From positions 434,001 through 498,000 of the forward strand of contig JAHLMK010000015.1 of the NCBI GenBank assembly GCA_019915135.1: a DNA stretch of 64,000 nucleotides, in the 5' to 3' direction. Numbering within the stretch: the stretch's first letter is position 1; each line of letters opens with the position of its first letter. Below, in pieces: positions 9,826 to 21,968 of the stretch. The notes beneath the pieces are model-generated. The model did not search any database, had not been told where the DNA came from, and was given only the letters and a program-made list of their open reading frames with translations. The stretch is from Strobilurus pachycystidiatus. Taxonomy: Eukaryota > Basidiomycota > Agaricomycetes > Agaricales > Physalacriaceae. The position numbers and the translations under genes are program-made.

Positions 9826-11075
9826 ATGACTCAAACCACCTCCCCCTCTCTCAAAAACAAGAAGACTCGGCGTGGCAAGCGAAGCGCCGCAGGAGAACAG
9901 GCGCGTCAACAGAAACATTACGCACGCGTACAGAACTCTCTGAAGCAACATACCGGTACGTTCCACCACTGGAATCTAACTATGCCTTGAGACTCACAAC
10001 TTGCATAGTCACTTTGACGGCCGAGAAACCACTTGACGAGTTTGTCTCATTCCGCAAGCACCAAGACAGTGTCCGCGAGAAGGTGGCAAAGGACTTCCCT
10101 ACCCTCCCTGCTGAGCTTCCCGATGCCACCGACAACGACGATGCAATTTTTGTGTACCAACTTACGACCGCCATGATGCTGGCCGATGTCGCCCGTGGCT
10201 ACACTCACGCGGACACCGTACTTGCCAAACGTTACAATCGCGTCCTTTCCCCTCTCCAATGTCTTCGCCTCATTGTCCTTTTTGATGCCTTTGTGGCTAC
10301 GCGACCCCGATTCTCCGCCAAGCACGTTGATGTCCGCTCCTCCGTCCCGGCATGGCACCTTGGTGTCTGGGAGTTCTCCTCTGATCACGGCCCATCATCA
10401 CTGCAGAGAGTAAATCTCAAAAGCAGACTACAATCAAGGCTATGGATACAATGCTCACCTTTTTCAAAGAGACGGTCCTCTCTCGCGTCGCCGCCTTCAT
10501 GAAGACAGATTTCCCGGCGCTCTACCAACTCGGTCAAGAGTGAGTCCTCCCCCCTGTGTTAGAACTCGAGACTCACATATTGTAGGGCGCACCGAAGAAT
10601 TAAGGAGCACCCCGACATCCAGGCTGCCTTTGCGCAACGTCCGGCGCTAGACTTGGGGCCATGCATCTTCTCTGTGGCTGTCAAGGAAGGTTCCAGCGAG
10701 AATATCCATCTCGACTTCTCGGATTGTGCGGACTTCTTCTGCTGGGTGGTCTGTATTGGCGATTGGAAGGGCGGCGAGCTCTGTGTCCCGCAAACTGGCA
10801 AGCGAATTCCCATTTGTCCCGGGCAGGTCCTCGCGGTCCGGGCTCGTTATCTTGCCCACTGCAGCGCTCCAGTTACCGAAGGCCGCCGAATCGTCTTCAC
10901 AGGTTTTGCGGAGGCGACTCTGCTCACTCGCGTTGAGAAGGAGATGTTGGAGCAGGACGGTGCAACGCACCTGGCTTGCCGACCAACTTTGGCTAGCGTT
11001 CGGAAAGCGAAGGCAGCCAAAAAGGCTGCTGAAGCCGCATCTTCACGTAGGGCGACCACATCTCGTCGGGCGTAG
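9826..11075 (+). CDS. Fe(II)/2-oxoglutarate dioxygenase, TET/JBP-like (368 aa)
   Basis: Exons 9826-9955, 10009-10362, 10407-10539 and 10586-11075 join in consistent phase (introns of 53, 44 and 46 bases), giving 368 residues. A basic N-terminus (KNKKTRRGKRSAAGEQ) suggests nuclear targeting. The last exon holds a double-stranded beta-helix core: HxD iron ligands in IHLDFSD, then GDWKGGELCVPQTG, the distal histidine in YLAHCSAP and the 2-oxoglutarate arginine in RRIVFTGF. The C-terminus is Ala/Lys-rich. In fungal TET/JBP and related enzymes this fold oxidises methylated bases or protein side chains; the substrate here cannot be read from the sequence. It is much shorter than the KDZ-linked dioxygenase at 49-51 kb and only distantly similar. 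Confidence 0.7.
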
Positions 11076-12172
11076 CCAACATGGTCCCGTATCTAGTCGG
11101 CGCAGTGGGCGGGCTTACAAGGCACATTTTAAGGGGTGCCGAGGATTATAATCAGGGTGTAGTAATATATCGTGCCTGGAGGATTATGACATCTTATAAT
11201 ATACGTTATAATGCCGGTTCCGGCAGCGCACATTATAAGAAAGGCGTCGTTTTTCCGACACAGTGAAACACGCGAATTATAGAGCAACATGACGCACGGA
11301 CGCCAAGCCGTAAGACCACACAGGAGCCGAGGCCCGGGATTGGACTGTGATTTGGAGGCAAGGACATACATGGACCCATATCATAATTCCTCGCTGCCCC
11401 AACGGTATTTCTTGTGCGTAATCTATCCTCACCTACTTCTCCACTCACCAAGCCGCCACGAATGGAAATGGAACATCTCGATTCATTCTTCTTCCCTCCC
11501 TCGGATTGTCAACGGCGGAGGGTTCCTCGATCCTAGTGACTCTGCCTGTCTCAAGAAAAAAAAGACCCTGCTTTCTCTTCAACCACACTGTCCCGTAGTG
11601 GCATCCCAAATCCAATTTTCTCTGCTCCCTCCATTCCCTTCGCGCCTACCTACCTCCCATAATCCTCCCCAGGGATCAAGTTCCGCGGCCCCGCCCCACA
11701 TCTTCCCGTCTTTGGGCTTGATTATCCCCCAGCCTGGCACGTCAAGGAACCATGTTTGGTGGGTTCCACATACAATTCACAGCCGCAACCATTGCACTCC
11801 GGATTCCCGGCGCATAACCACGACCCGGAGCGATTGATTCTCTACCACAGTCGACGGGGGAGCTTGCAGACAAACACGGACTACCGAGTTAGTTGGAGGT
11901 GGGCATCCATGTAACCGTTTCCAACTTGTTGTCAGCACTCTGCGTACATCCACTTTGGTGGACGCTGGCATAGCACATGAGTCGTGATCTTGACTCATTA
12001 TCATAGACAAATGGGCATTGGGAGCACGAGTCGTGTGTTGCTGTTCAGATTGGGAGTGGCTTGGCTCTCGTTTACTCTAGAATAAGGTCACCCACACGCT
12101 TTCATCAGATGAACACTACATCATTCCACTGGTAAAAGTGCCTGGCAAAAGACAGAAGTCCAATTTAGATAC
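11076..12172. other. No gene seen
   Basis: The stretch from 11120 to 11290 has several ATTATAA motifs. Open frames between 11289 and 11837 have no domain and no splice partners. Nothing further can be supported. Confidence 0.4.
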
Positions 12173-12363
12173 GATGGATGTACGCAGTACTCCATATAAA
12201 TATCTGCCAAATAAATACTCCAAAGTAAAGGGATATAACGAGTGAGCTGAATGTATTTACACAATATGATAGATGTACGCAGTACTCTATATAAATATCC
12301 TGCCAAATAAATATTCTGAAGTAAAGGAATGTAATGAGTGAGCTGAATGCATTTACACAATAT
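12173..12363. repeat. 95-bp tandem duplication
   Basis: Two adjacent copies (12173-12267 and 12268-12363) share GTACGCAGTACTC, ATATAAATATC and ATTTACACAATAT. The corresponding place downstream of the paralogous gene (27365-27470) has a single copy, so the duplication arose after the two blocks separated. Confidence 0.75.
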
Positions 12364-13848
12364 TGGTAGTGTCCTTTTGTTGGCCGGCAAGATCACTGTA
12401 TAGTACATCCAAATTGGACTCAGAGGCGAGACCTGCATGGCTCGACCGTGTGCCGGTCACGGTCTCTCGATTCAGATTATCACCAAACCGGATGGTTGAG
12501 ACAACAGTGCTAGCCACTGGGCGTCCACCATCTGATATCTGAACCAATGCCTCGACGCTGTTATTCATCCGCACAAGAATTATAGTCAGAGTTGGTAAGA
12601 TTGCCTAAATATAGTCAGTAAAGTTTAGTGTGTGTCAAATTTGAGATACACACTGCAAGATATATAGAAAAAGTACTGATGATGCGTATTGGCCCAGCGA
12701 AATGGCTGGACAAAACTGGATTTTGATTAAATAACTCCGATATTATGGCAAGTAGAAGCTAAGCAATGGGATTAATGTACAGAGTCACAAAGTCAGGATT
12801 TGAGTGGTACCTGAGTCCCAGCTAATATGCCTCCAGTTTCAACAAGGAGAATTAAAATTCTGGTAACTTGGGAGTGTCGTTTTGAGAGAAGCCCATAATG
12901 ACGCCTGAATATTAGATACCGGCAGAATTAGCAACTTTGAAATACACCAGGATATAGATTGCCAAAATGTTTTACATACCATGTCTTCACCGCAATACAA
13001 CCTGTTGCAAAAAGATTTGTTCCAAGTGATATGCCAGAGATTGCCTGAGCAAATTTGTTTCCAAGTATTATGATGCTGTTATTCTGACTGCTAACACCAG
13101 CAGTTGCAAGTGCTGAAGCTACTATCCACATCACTGACAACAGATCAGCATATACCACAGAAATACAGAATATTACCAGACCTGTATTGATGATTGTCAA
13201 ACCTCCAAGAATAACATGGAGTAGAACACTGTGAGGATACAGGATCCATGCTCGCCATATGACAATGCTGTCAGAAATCATCCACTGGAATTGATGCTAA
13301 GAATGTGATTTCAAGCAGATATAAATGCAACATACATTAATTGCAATGGGCCACTGCCCTAGTGCATCAAAAATCTCAAGATAAGGCAAGGAGTGGACAA
13401 AACGCTCTTCAAGATCCAGAGTTGCATTGTTAACAAAATAACTCCTGATCTGTGCAAGGAGAAAAACAATGTCGATGATAAATCGTGCTGAGGTGGAGAT
13501 GGCAAGGAGGAGAATTGCTGCAAGGAGAACCTTTGACGCGCGTGAAGTGAGAGGACGTGTTCTGATTTACATGCAAGGATCAGCTGCAAGTATCAAAAGA
13601 CAAATACCAGAGGACACACAAAGTCATGCAAAGGCAAATGACAAATAACACAAGATAGATACCTGTGACATCAATATCAATGAGCATTCAGATGCAAGAG
13701 ACCATGCCAGCTCACCATAGAGGACAAAGCCAGCACCAGCAAAACTTGCAATATTGTCGTAAATAGCTGAAGCTCTCTCCGAGATGAATTCAGCCTGTGC
13801 CGGCGTGAGAGGGTCAATGAGACTCGAGTCCGATGAGTTAGAAGACAT
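12353..13848 (-). CDS. Multi-spanning membrane protein, fungal family of unknown function (paralog 1)
   Basis: The gene starts at ATG 13848 (MSSNSSDSSLIDPLTPAQ) and ends at 12353. The first exon is 13716-13848. Later exons carry hydrophobic segments including LLAAILLLAISTSARF, then SDSIVIWRAW and ISLGTNLFATGCIAVKTW, RILILLVETGGILAGTQ and PTLTIILVRMNN. The tail is hydrophilic and Ser/Thr-rich. The organisation fits about seven membrane spans, as in a large lineage-expanded family of uncharacterised agaricomycete membrane proteins. Exons can be joined without stops except at one junction near 13590-13660 that I could not place. The paralog at 27461-28950 has the same layout, which supports the introns. 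Function unknown; a sensor-like role is only a guess. Confidence 0.6.
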
Positions 13849-15600
13849 TCTTGGGTAGCTATCGACTGACCTGTCCTCTCTCATCTTATAAGGGCTGTTG
13901 GACTGTGATCCCCGGATCAACCACGCAGCTATGAATGCAACGGTCATTGGATCACAATCTGTAGCATTACTACACCATCTGCCCGTCCATACGGCCTCCG
14001 TGATGCTTCCTGCACCATATCACCCACGTGTGCGTGAACAGAGATAGTACGTCCTCTCCTCGTCACTGGCCTGTCTGCCGAGACCTGAGCATGAGGCAAG
14101 ACCGGAAAACACAGTATCCCGTCAATCACATCGAACATTGACTGGTTCGTCAACAACAAGATGATTCCGAGTCCTCGAAATTGCGAGGGCCGAACGGACC
14201 TGAGTCTTCGCACACCCTCGCGGTATTAACCATCACTACTGGCATCTCCTTGGTCAACTCTTGGCCACGGCAAGCTCGCCCGAACACCACCGATGCGCGT
14301 AGCATATCACGAAGCAAAGGTTGTGTAAATCAGACGGATGTTGAGGTATTGTATGCTACTCGGACGCACATCGTTGGTTTGTCTCCACCGGGCAAGACAG
14401 ATGAATCGCGTAGTCGAGGGTACATCGCTGCGATTAAGATGGGGAGAAAAGACGCCGGGTATCGCTGCAGAAGCACGCCCGGAACAACCTGATCATGAGA
14501 GTGATATTTGCACGTCTCCACAAGTCGGTGCTGTTTCGTTCCGCCGCAGCGCCAGCTACGTGACTTCCTTCGAGAATCATCTGCTACTTGACGTACTACG
14601 ACAGTCCGTGTCATTTTACGCTCGGGCTGAGGACGGTGTAGTTAAGGTAAATTGGGATGTGATCACGAAGACCAATGGACGCGGGGATAGCAGACCAGAA
14701 ACGATCGTCAAAGTGCCTCTCAATCCTGTTGATATTTAGTTCATCCGTCGTGTCGTCAGATACGTGAATCACGAACATTCTTTCAATCATCGCCGTATAG
14801 CAGTACGTATGCAGCTAATGTGTCTGTTTCCAAGAAGCGCGATAGATGATGCGCGTCGTTGAGGAAAATTTGGCGCGTTGATATCCGAAGAGCTGAACGG
14901 GGACGCTTATGCTGATCAACAGAGTCGTTTCCAGAGATTGGTGATACTCAGATCATCTGCCACATTGTTCGTTACGCGCATCGCAGCCCATCGTTCCTTC
15001 ATCATATGCTACATAAGGCCACGGTTCATCATCAGACTCAAGGCCACGGTTTATCATCAGACTCGACCAGCAGAAGACGATAGAACGACGACACACCGCC
15101 CTCCATCATTCGACCAGTCGTGACGAGATGAGACAGTAACCGATCGGAAGAATGTCAACAAGTGATATAACGAAGTGATATATAGAAATTCATTCCGAAA
15201 TTGGTCGATGTGTTGTAAAGCCGTTACGTCGTCACATCTTCGAGGCAGCTTGAGTCTTCCTGCCCCAGTGGAGAGGCAGTGGCTCAGACGAACTCGAGTC
15301 TGTCTCGTAGCCCGAAATATACCACGGGAGGTCCATCCGTAATTCAGCGTCAGGGAAGTGAGATTCATCGAGCGAAGACCCATGGTACACTACTCGAGGT
15401 ATCGTCAGATGTAAGCCTATCGGATACGAAGCAAACACTTGCCGGAGCGCAGTCCGATCCTGTGTCGTTGTCTTTGAAGGAAACGGTGACCTGTTAGTCC
15501 TCGGCGGAGGCAAGGATCATCTCTTCTCCCAGGCAGCGGCCGATCTCGTGTTTGCGGCGACGAAGGCCGCGGCGGTAACCAATGTCTTGTAGCGGATCCC
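13849..15600. other. Left part of a duplicated block, no resolved gene
   Basis: This segment is similar, in the same order, to 28951-30640. Short open frames (for example 15232-15513 on the minus strand, with DLPWYISGYETDSSSSE) have partial counterparts in the second copy, but I could not assemble a gene. Confidence 0.35.
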
Positions 15601-15660
15601 TTCCCTCTCCCTCCTTGCTATATGATTATCGCTGACGTCCCCGCCCCTGCCCCACCCCGC

Positions 15661-16250
15661 ATGCCCAAAATCAACATGCGGCTCCGAACTCAGACTGGGG
15701 CTGAACGCCGCGCGCAGCTCCACCAGGTCCGCAAGAGTGCTTGTAGCGCAGAGGTAGATGGTATTCTGGACGTCGATGCCGATGTCGGTGTTTTGGACGT
15801 AAATGTAGATGGTACGGAAATAGCGAGCCTTTGTCCTGGAATGACGACTTGGACGGCGACGGGCATGACTGTGATGCTATTCCCAGCGACGCCTTGTGCG
15901 CATTCAAAGGCGGCGATGGCGATGGTGGAAGTGGAGGTGGCGGCGGTTAATACGCATATTGCTTTCGAGCGATTGTGCGGAATGGTATGGGCGACGACGC
16001 GTCCTACAGAAAGTAACCGGGTAAGCGCGTCGTTTCGAGAACCTCGTGTCAAACATCGAGCACCTTTCGGAAGAAGCATAGATTATCGTCGGATGGGGGG
16101 CGGAGAGGTTCCAGGCGAAAGGCACCTTTCGATGCCGATACTGCAAAGCGGGCGTTTCAGTCCAGGACGAATGGTCGCGTGACGACTCGACTGACCTGAG
16201 ACTCAGAGAGCCCTTGGGCACCCAGAGGGTTTGTCGTCAATGCTGCCAGT
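15661..16250 (+). pseudogene. Degenerate gene with a CxxC motif (copy 1)
   Basis: The frame from 15661 begins MPKINMRLRTQTGAERR and matches the start at 30674 almost residue for residue for about 30 residues. Further on, another frame encodes AERFQAKGTFRCRYC followed by VCRQCCQ, a possible zinc ribbon, also found in copy 2. Frames change several times between these parts. Either introns are present that I could not place, or the gene is decayed. Function unknown. Confidence 0.3.
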
Positions 16251-16576
16251 CATAGCGAGCGATGTTCGTAAGCAGTCCCTTGTCTTTTTGTAAGATCGTT
16301 GTCAGAGACGTGACCAACGAGATGGAGGGAGAAGACGCGGGCCATCGTGCAGCGCGTTGTCGAACCAGGAGGTCTATCAGAGTTAGGGTGATGGTAGGAG
16401 GAGAGGTGCATCGGCAAACGCCGGAATCCTACCTTTGCCACATTCCATCACGACAAATCGTCTACGCACTCTATCTTCATGCGCGCGTCCCGCTATTCGT
16501 TTGATTCGAGCGTACCAAGGTGCGTTTCTAGCTCCCTGCTCGCCAAATTTACTGACCACTAGCCACCAGTTACCAC

Positions 16577-16966
16577 TTGGGAACATCACTTCGCGCGAAA
16601 TACACATTGACTTCCAGCGCTCGTCATCCCATCGCATCGTCTCCTACCCGGCTCTGGCGAAGAGGACGCGAGGTGACCATGAACGACCATGCGAACGAAG
16701 ACGACGTCCGACGTCGAGGGTTCATTTGCGCATCTCCGTTTACTCCGTCAGCCGTCATCTTCTTGGAGGCACATGGCTTAGACCAAATGTTCCATCTGCG
16801 AACATCTATCGTCGCCTTTCTCCCTCACGACTTGATGCCTGTTGAATACGCTCCGCACTCGCCATCGTGTGCGCCTGTCCCGGGCCTCACTGGCAGGCTC
16901 GACGCTTCAATCGAGGACCGTACTTCCTCCGGGAATGAGAGCTGGCACCACTGGGCTCATGACTGA
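16577..16966 (+). other. Conserved open frame of the duplicated block (copy 1)
   Basis: A segment here (GREV-M--HANED-VRRRGF-CASPFTPSA-IF, with dashes at variable residues) recurs at 32660-32790 in copy 2. This shows either constraint on the reading frame or recent common origin. No start, intron or domain can be assigned. Confidence 0.3.
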
Positions 16967-18330
16967 GGGACCCTAGTCATTTCCCAAGTGCGGCGGCTTG
17001 GAAACGATATGAGATTTCGAGTCGGCTAGGTTTGTTTCTTTCGCTGCAACTCGTCTTCGTTGAGTAATTCATATCTTACACAAGGATTTATTCTACGCAC
17101 GCCACAACACGCCTACCAAATGTCGCGATGTGCCGGTATATTGACTCTCCCGTTCTCCGGATCGCTTTCCTTCTTGGCTCAAATGTACATTTCTATGTCT
17201 GAATCGTATCACGCCTGCCACCTGGCTACCGGGATCGGGATCGGGATCGTTCACCTCTGGCTACTGGGAGCCAGCGTACCATCGACATCCGCGCGGAGAC
17301 TCGTACCGTCCACGGGATTACTTCCCACCACGAACGCATTATTCGCCGCCGGTCTCCGTACAAGGACCAGAACCAAGTACAACCACGTTCTCCGTACAAG
17401 GACCCATATTCCACTACCACGTGACCGCTCTTCATACAAGAACCAGGATCAACCATCGACGTCCCAAATCCCCCGTTCCCTCCCAGCATGGCCGCGCGCC
17501 GTGAGCTGCTACCCCAAGGGTGTGCGGAGTCATGAGATCCTGTGGGACCCGGGTCTCAACAGGCTGGCGGAGGGATTGGGTGTAGGGGTTGGAGGATGTG
17601 GTTGGGTGGGATTCTGGTGAGTGGTTTTCTTTGGTTTTCTTTTTCGCCGACGTTTCATTTTGATTTTTGAGTTTCATCTTCCATTTTCGCTGTTTCATAT
17701 TGCTTTGTTTTGTTTTCCTTCTTCGCCACTTTCCTTGTTCGCTCATGCTTTGCGAATTTCGTTTTCGCTGTTCTCTGTTCCTTTCAACTTTTGGTCTTTC
17801 ATCTTTCGTGTTCGATAACACATCCTCCTTTTTGTAGGCGACGGAGGAGAGGAGAAGGTGACGCCAGGGATGCGGGACGCGGCGCCGGCGTCGACGCCTG
17901 CGCACTATTCGTGTCTGGTTCGTCTAATGCGGGAGCGAGAACAACATGAAGAATAACGCGGACGGAGGGTACGGGGAAAGGGCGAAGGACGAAGAAAGGG
18001 AGGTGCTGTGGAGGGTGGAAGGGAGGGGTTGGGGGTTGGGGATAAGGTAAGTGCGCGTTTGGGTTTCGGTTCTGATGAGCTTACGATTGTTGAGCAGGAT
18101 AAAGACTAGCAACACGACAAGCACAGCAAGAGCACCTGTGGATCCGGGAACTCCCCATTTCTGAGTGGTCGTCCCAAGCTCCGCCATTCCCCGGCTCCTA
18201 TTCACCAACCTCTCCCCTTTTACGATCACCGCTGCGCTGTTGTGTTGGTGAGGGCGAACGAAGGTGGAGGGCGCCGCCGGCAAGTGGAGGGAGACCACCG
18301 CCGTCGTCAGGTGGAAGCGGCTGACTCTCG
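16967..18330. other. No gene seen
   Basis: Open frames at 17060-17620 and the very basic frame on the minus strand at 17432-17905 look like low-complexity translation. Nothing convincing is present. Confidence 0.4.
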
Positions 18331-18534
18331 CCGTCGTTAGCGGGGGGACGTGTACGTCGCATTCAAAGGCGCCGTCGGGCGCATGGTCGGGTACCGCGAA
18401 ATCAAAGTCTCCGTCGGCGAAGCCGGCGTCTTCTCCTCCAGTTCCACCTCGAGAAGGGTGTGGACGCGAAGGAGATGGTAGAGCGCGCGTGCGAGACCAT
18501 CTTGGACGAGTTAAGAAGGGTTATTGAGAGGGTT

Positions 18535-18560
18535 GGGGGGGGGGGGGGGGGGGGGGGGGG
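18535..18560 (+). repeat. Homopolymer run of 26 G
   Basis: It is an uninterrupted run of 26 G. Two further runs of 13 G lie at 18637-18649 and 19046-19058. All fall inside or just upstream of the SET1-like gene and may mark assembly error, G-quadruplex sequence or decay. Confidence 0.9.
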
Positions 18561-18745
18561 CGGGGAGGTTAAAAGGGTGGGAAGGATGGCGGGGACGGTA
18601 CTCCAGGAGAGGGAGAGGGAGGAGCAGACAAGGTGTGGGGGGGGGGGGGCGTTGAAGACGTTGAGTTTTAGAACCAAGGTGAAGGGGATGAGGAGGGGGT
18701 GAGGAAGAAGCGAAAACTCGATGTGGAAGTTGAGGAGGAGCGGAG

Positions 18746-20375
18746 TTGAGAGGGAAGAGGAAGAAACTCCAACACGTGGAGAGCAGCAGCAGTAGTAGTG
18801 GGAGAGCGAGGAAGAGGAAGTACGGAGGAAGCCCGCAGCCGAAGAAACGGAGGCTCCAAGTGGAAGTCGAGTCGGAAGACGAGGAAGAGGAGGTCGTCAT
18901 GCGCGTGGTCTCCCCGGCGAGCACGCTCTCACCCTTACCTTTCCCCGAAGAAGAACTCGAGGAGGAGGAGGAGGAAGACCTGTCGAGCGTATGGGCAGAC
19001 GACGAGGATCGGTGGTTTGCGCGTATGGCGCTCGAGCAGGGGAGTGGGGGGGGGGGGGTTCCTAGTCTTGCGGGGCCGGGTGTTCCTCGCACGCATCCGC
19101 ATCCGCACGCGCACGACCACCTCCTACATGACCACGACGAGGATGATGGGTGGGGAGAGGGACAGGGACAGCACAAGAGCGGCGCGGCGCGCACGGAGGG
19201 CTTCTACGAGATCACACTGGCGGAGAAGCTCGCGTATGTCAGCCAGTACCAGGCGCGGCACGACGCCAGTTCTCAGCCTCACGACCCCAACGACCATTTG
19301 GAGATCACGAAGGACGCCCGAGGTCGGAACAGGGTCGTGGAAGAGGAACAAAAGACGACCACGGCGAAGGTGCAGAGCTCGCGGAGCAACCGCGCGACGA
19401 ACCGCGTGAAGAACAAGGCGCTGGAGGATATCAATAACCTCAACAAGGCCATTAGCGCTTCGCTTGTTCCTTCCTCACACTCGCCTTCCCCCACCTCGAC
19501 CTCTACTGCCCATTCCGACCCTACCTCCACTAACACGAAACACGTAACCCAAGCGCCCACCCTACAAGGCTCCTCCGACCTCACGCTCAAGTTCTCGCAG
19601 CTCCAGACGCGGAAGAAGCACCTGCGCTTCGCGCGGAGCCCGATACATAGTTGGGGCCTCTATAGAGGATTGGGCGGGGGGAGATGGTCATTGAGTATGT
19701 GGGGGAGGTTGTAAGGGCGCAGGTGAGTGATCAGCGAGCGGGTTCCTCACTGCTTCGCTGCGATTGCTGACGCGTTGCTTTGTTTTGCAGGTGGCGGAGC
19801 GCCGGGAGCGGCACTACGAGCGGCAGGGGATCGGGTCGAGTTATCTGTTTAGGATCGACGAGGATATGGTTGTGGATGCGACGAAGAAGGGTGCGTCTTC
19901 CGCTCTCTTCCTTCCCACCCTTCCTATCCCCTCCCTAATACCTTCTGCTCGCTCACTGACACTGCGTTTCCCCTAGGCAACCTCGGCCGCCTCATCAACC
20001 ACTCCTGCGAGCCCAACTGCACCGCGAAGATCATCCCCGTCAACGGCGAGAAGAAGATCGTGATCTACGCGAAGGAGGGGATCGAGTTGGGGGATGAGAT
20101 CACGTATGGTGAGTGTCGGGTCTCTTTCTTCCTTTGTTTGGTTTGGTTCTGGGTTTTTGGAGAGTGGTGTGGGTGGGTTGGACGGAGTGCGTGAATGGGT
20201 GGGTGGTTTGCGTGTGGACGGGGTGCGTGCGGATGGTTGGTGCTGTGAAGAGCGTGGTGGGTTGTGGATGTAGACGGGAGCTAACATTTCCGCAGACTAC
20301 CACTTCCCGATCGAGCAGGATAACAAGATCCCGTGTCTGTGTGGGAGCGCGCGGTGTAGGGGGTATCTTAATTAG
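18746..20375 (+). pseudogene. SET1-like histone H3K4 methyltransferase, C-terminal part, frame-broken
   Basis: Set1 is the catalytic subunit of COMPASS, which methylates histone H3 lysine 4. The first exon encodes Lys/Arg- and Glu-rich linker, then an n-SET-like part (ARTEGFYEI, then RSNRATNR), then RKKHLRFARSPIHSWGLY. The frame breaks at about 19658-19662: the next conserved residues (RIGRGEMVIEYVGEVVRAQ) lie in another frame. Exons 19791-19890, 19977-20108 and 20296-20375 continue with [37 protein letters not shown] and the post-SET cysteines [13 protein letters not shown], with good introns between them. Upstream, 18330-18745 has further frame changes around poly-G runs. The breaks could be sequencing errors, because the catalytic NHSC and post-SET parts are perfectly kept. 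Confidence 0.8.
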
Positions 20376-20699
20376 CGAGCGGCAGGGGGTTGGGAGTGGT
20401 GTGTGGAGAGGGTGTGGTGTTTCTTGTGCATTGCATTCTTATACTTACCTATAACATATCATAAGTACTTACTTACTTACTAACTTATTCATCTCTCTTT
20501 CTCCTTTTTTTTTGTCTACAATTCTTACACTCACACCTGTTCAGTTCTGTCACCAAGAGCACAAGCATGGGTTTGGTTATCTCCCCCACGTCTCCAAGTG
20601 AGCCTTGCTCGGATTCCGTCAGCTGCAAGTCGCGCATGGCTGGGTACGAATGAAATCAGATTGGAAGGTAGGATGAGAAACCAGCATTACATGATACAC
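20376..20699. other. Downstream region of the SET1-like gene
   Basis: It contains a short TTAC repeat near 20464-20480 and a pyrimidine tract. No gene is seen. Confidence 0.4.
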
Positions 20700-21660
20700 T
20701 AGGAGGAAAGATAAGAGTCGCACTCGTAAGATGTGAAAGCTGGTTCCAAGGAAAAGATTGGAAGTCGAAAGTATCCACCATCAAGAGATAGACGGTGCCG
20801 CCACCGCCAGGTGCGAACTAGAGGATGAAGCTTCGTTTGTCGTGCTACCAGTCCCAGAGACTGTTTTCGATGCAGCAGAGGGAAAGTCGCTTCCGGACCT
20901 AGAGAAGAGAGGTGTTCAGAGTTGTGTCCGTGCCGCAATAGTAGTGATCAACATATCTGTGTCAGCTTTGGCAGTGACGAAGTTGAACATGCCGTTGAGG
21001 TACAGTAGATGTAGTGCCGGACGGCTGGAGGCTGGGATTGAGGTTGGGAAGGTTTGATATGCTACGGTGCAGTTGACACACCAATTGTCCCATCTAAAAA
21101 CATTGATCAGGAATTGAGTCCCTGCAAATCCTGGGTCAACAGAGCTGCCTTTGATACACAGCACAAACATTCAGGACAGAGTAGTACACAGAGTTTGTGA
21201 TGAAGGGTGCATTGAAACCATTGTAGATGTATCCCACTGTTAGGTACTGGCTGTTGAAGCCTAAGATGAGAAGTGATCAGATTTGGGATGGACAGAGGCA
21301 GCCTCGAGACACTTGCTTCCAAGACGTTCCCAAGGGCTTCTCCAATTGCGCAAGGACTCAAGCCAACGGTCATCAAGCTTGTCAAATCAACATTTGCCGC
21401 AAGAGTTAACAACTTCCGTGCAAGTAGCAAAAAGCCTGTCCAAGTTGTGTGAGAGTCACAAACATAGATGGAGCAAATGATAATAAGACACTTGTGTTGT
21501 GGTGGAACAGTCCAAAAATTGAACTGCTGCTCTTAAGATTGTCAACTCATGATTTTGATGGCTCAAACAAGCTCGCCGAAGGCCGCCATTTGCTTGCATG
21601 TTTTTGCTGTTGATGCAAGAATCTGTCCTGGCTAATTGGAGCAACTGAATGCGCCATGGT
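20700..21660 (-). pseudogene. Possible decayed membrane-protein gene
   Basis: Minus-strand fragments in different frames include GFNSQYLTVGYIYNGFN, LYLNGMFNFVTAKADTD and a Ser/Thr-rich stretch near 20860. They look like pieces of a hydrophobic protein, but no continuous set of exons can be built. It lies next to the insertion site of element B1. Confidence 0.25.
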
Positions 21661-21968
21661 TGGAGAGCTGTCCGCTACTGGTGCTGTTGCTGTTCCCTGT
21701 TATTGCGCTACATCCCTGTTTGCCTCAACTCAACGCATCCGCACGCTCTGGTTGTGCATGGTGTGGCTCAGTGATGTTATATTGAGTCCTGCAGGCGCAA
21801 GGTAACTCTAAGAATGAGTTGGCAAAGCACAGGGTGTGATGAGATGGTGCAACGCACTCTGAAAGGACACTGCAATCCGGTTTTTGGTGGTGCAGCACGG
21901 TCGCCCTGCTCTGTCACCTCCCTTCCGTCTCCAGACTCTAATGGTCTCCTCGCAGCTACGAACCTGTG
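21661..21968. other. Host sequence left of B1
   Basis: No gene is seen. It ends in CTGTG at 21964-21968, the left copy of the 5-bp target duplication of B1. Confidence 0.5.

Noticed and set aside
17432..17905. Basic minus-strand ORF starting MRRRRRRRR
   Set aside because: No splice partner, no conserved part and composition typical of antisense to pyrimidine-rich DNA.
18511..19194. Long minus-strand ORF rich in Ser/Pro over the SET1-like gene
   Set aside because: It is the low-complexity shadow of the Glu/Lys-rich and poly-G sense sequence.
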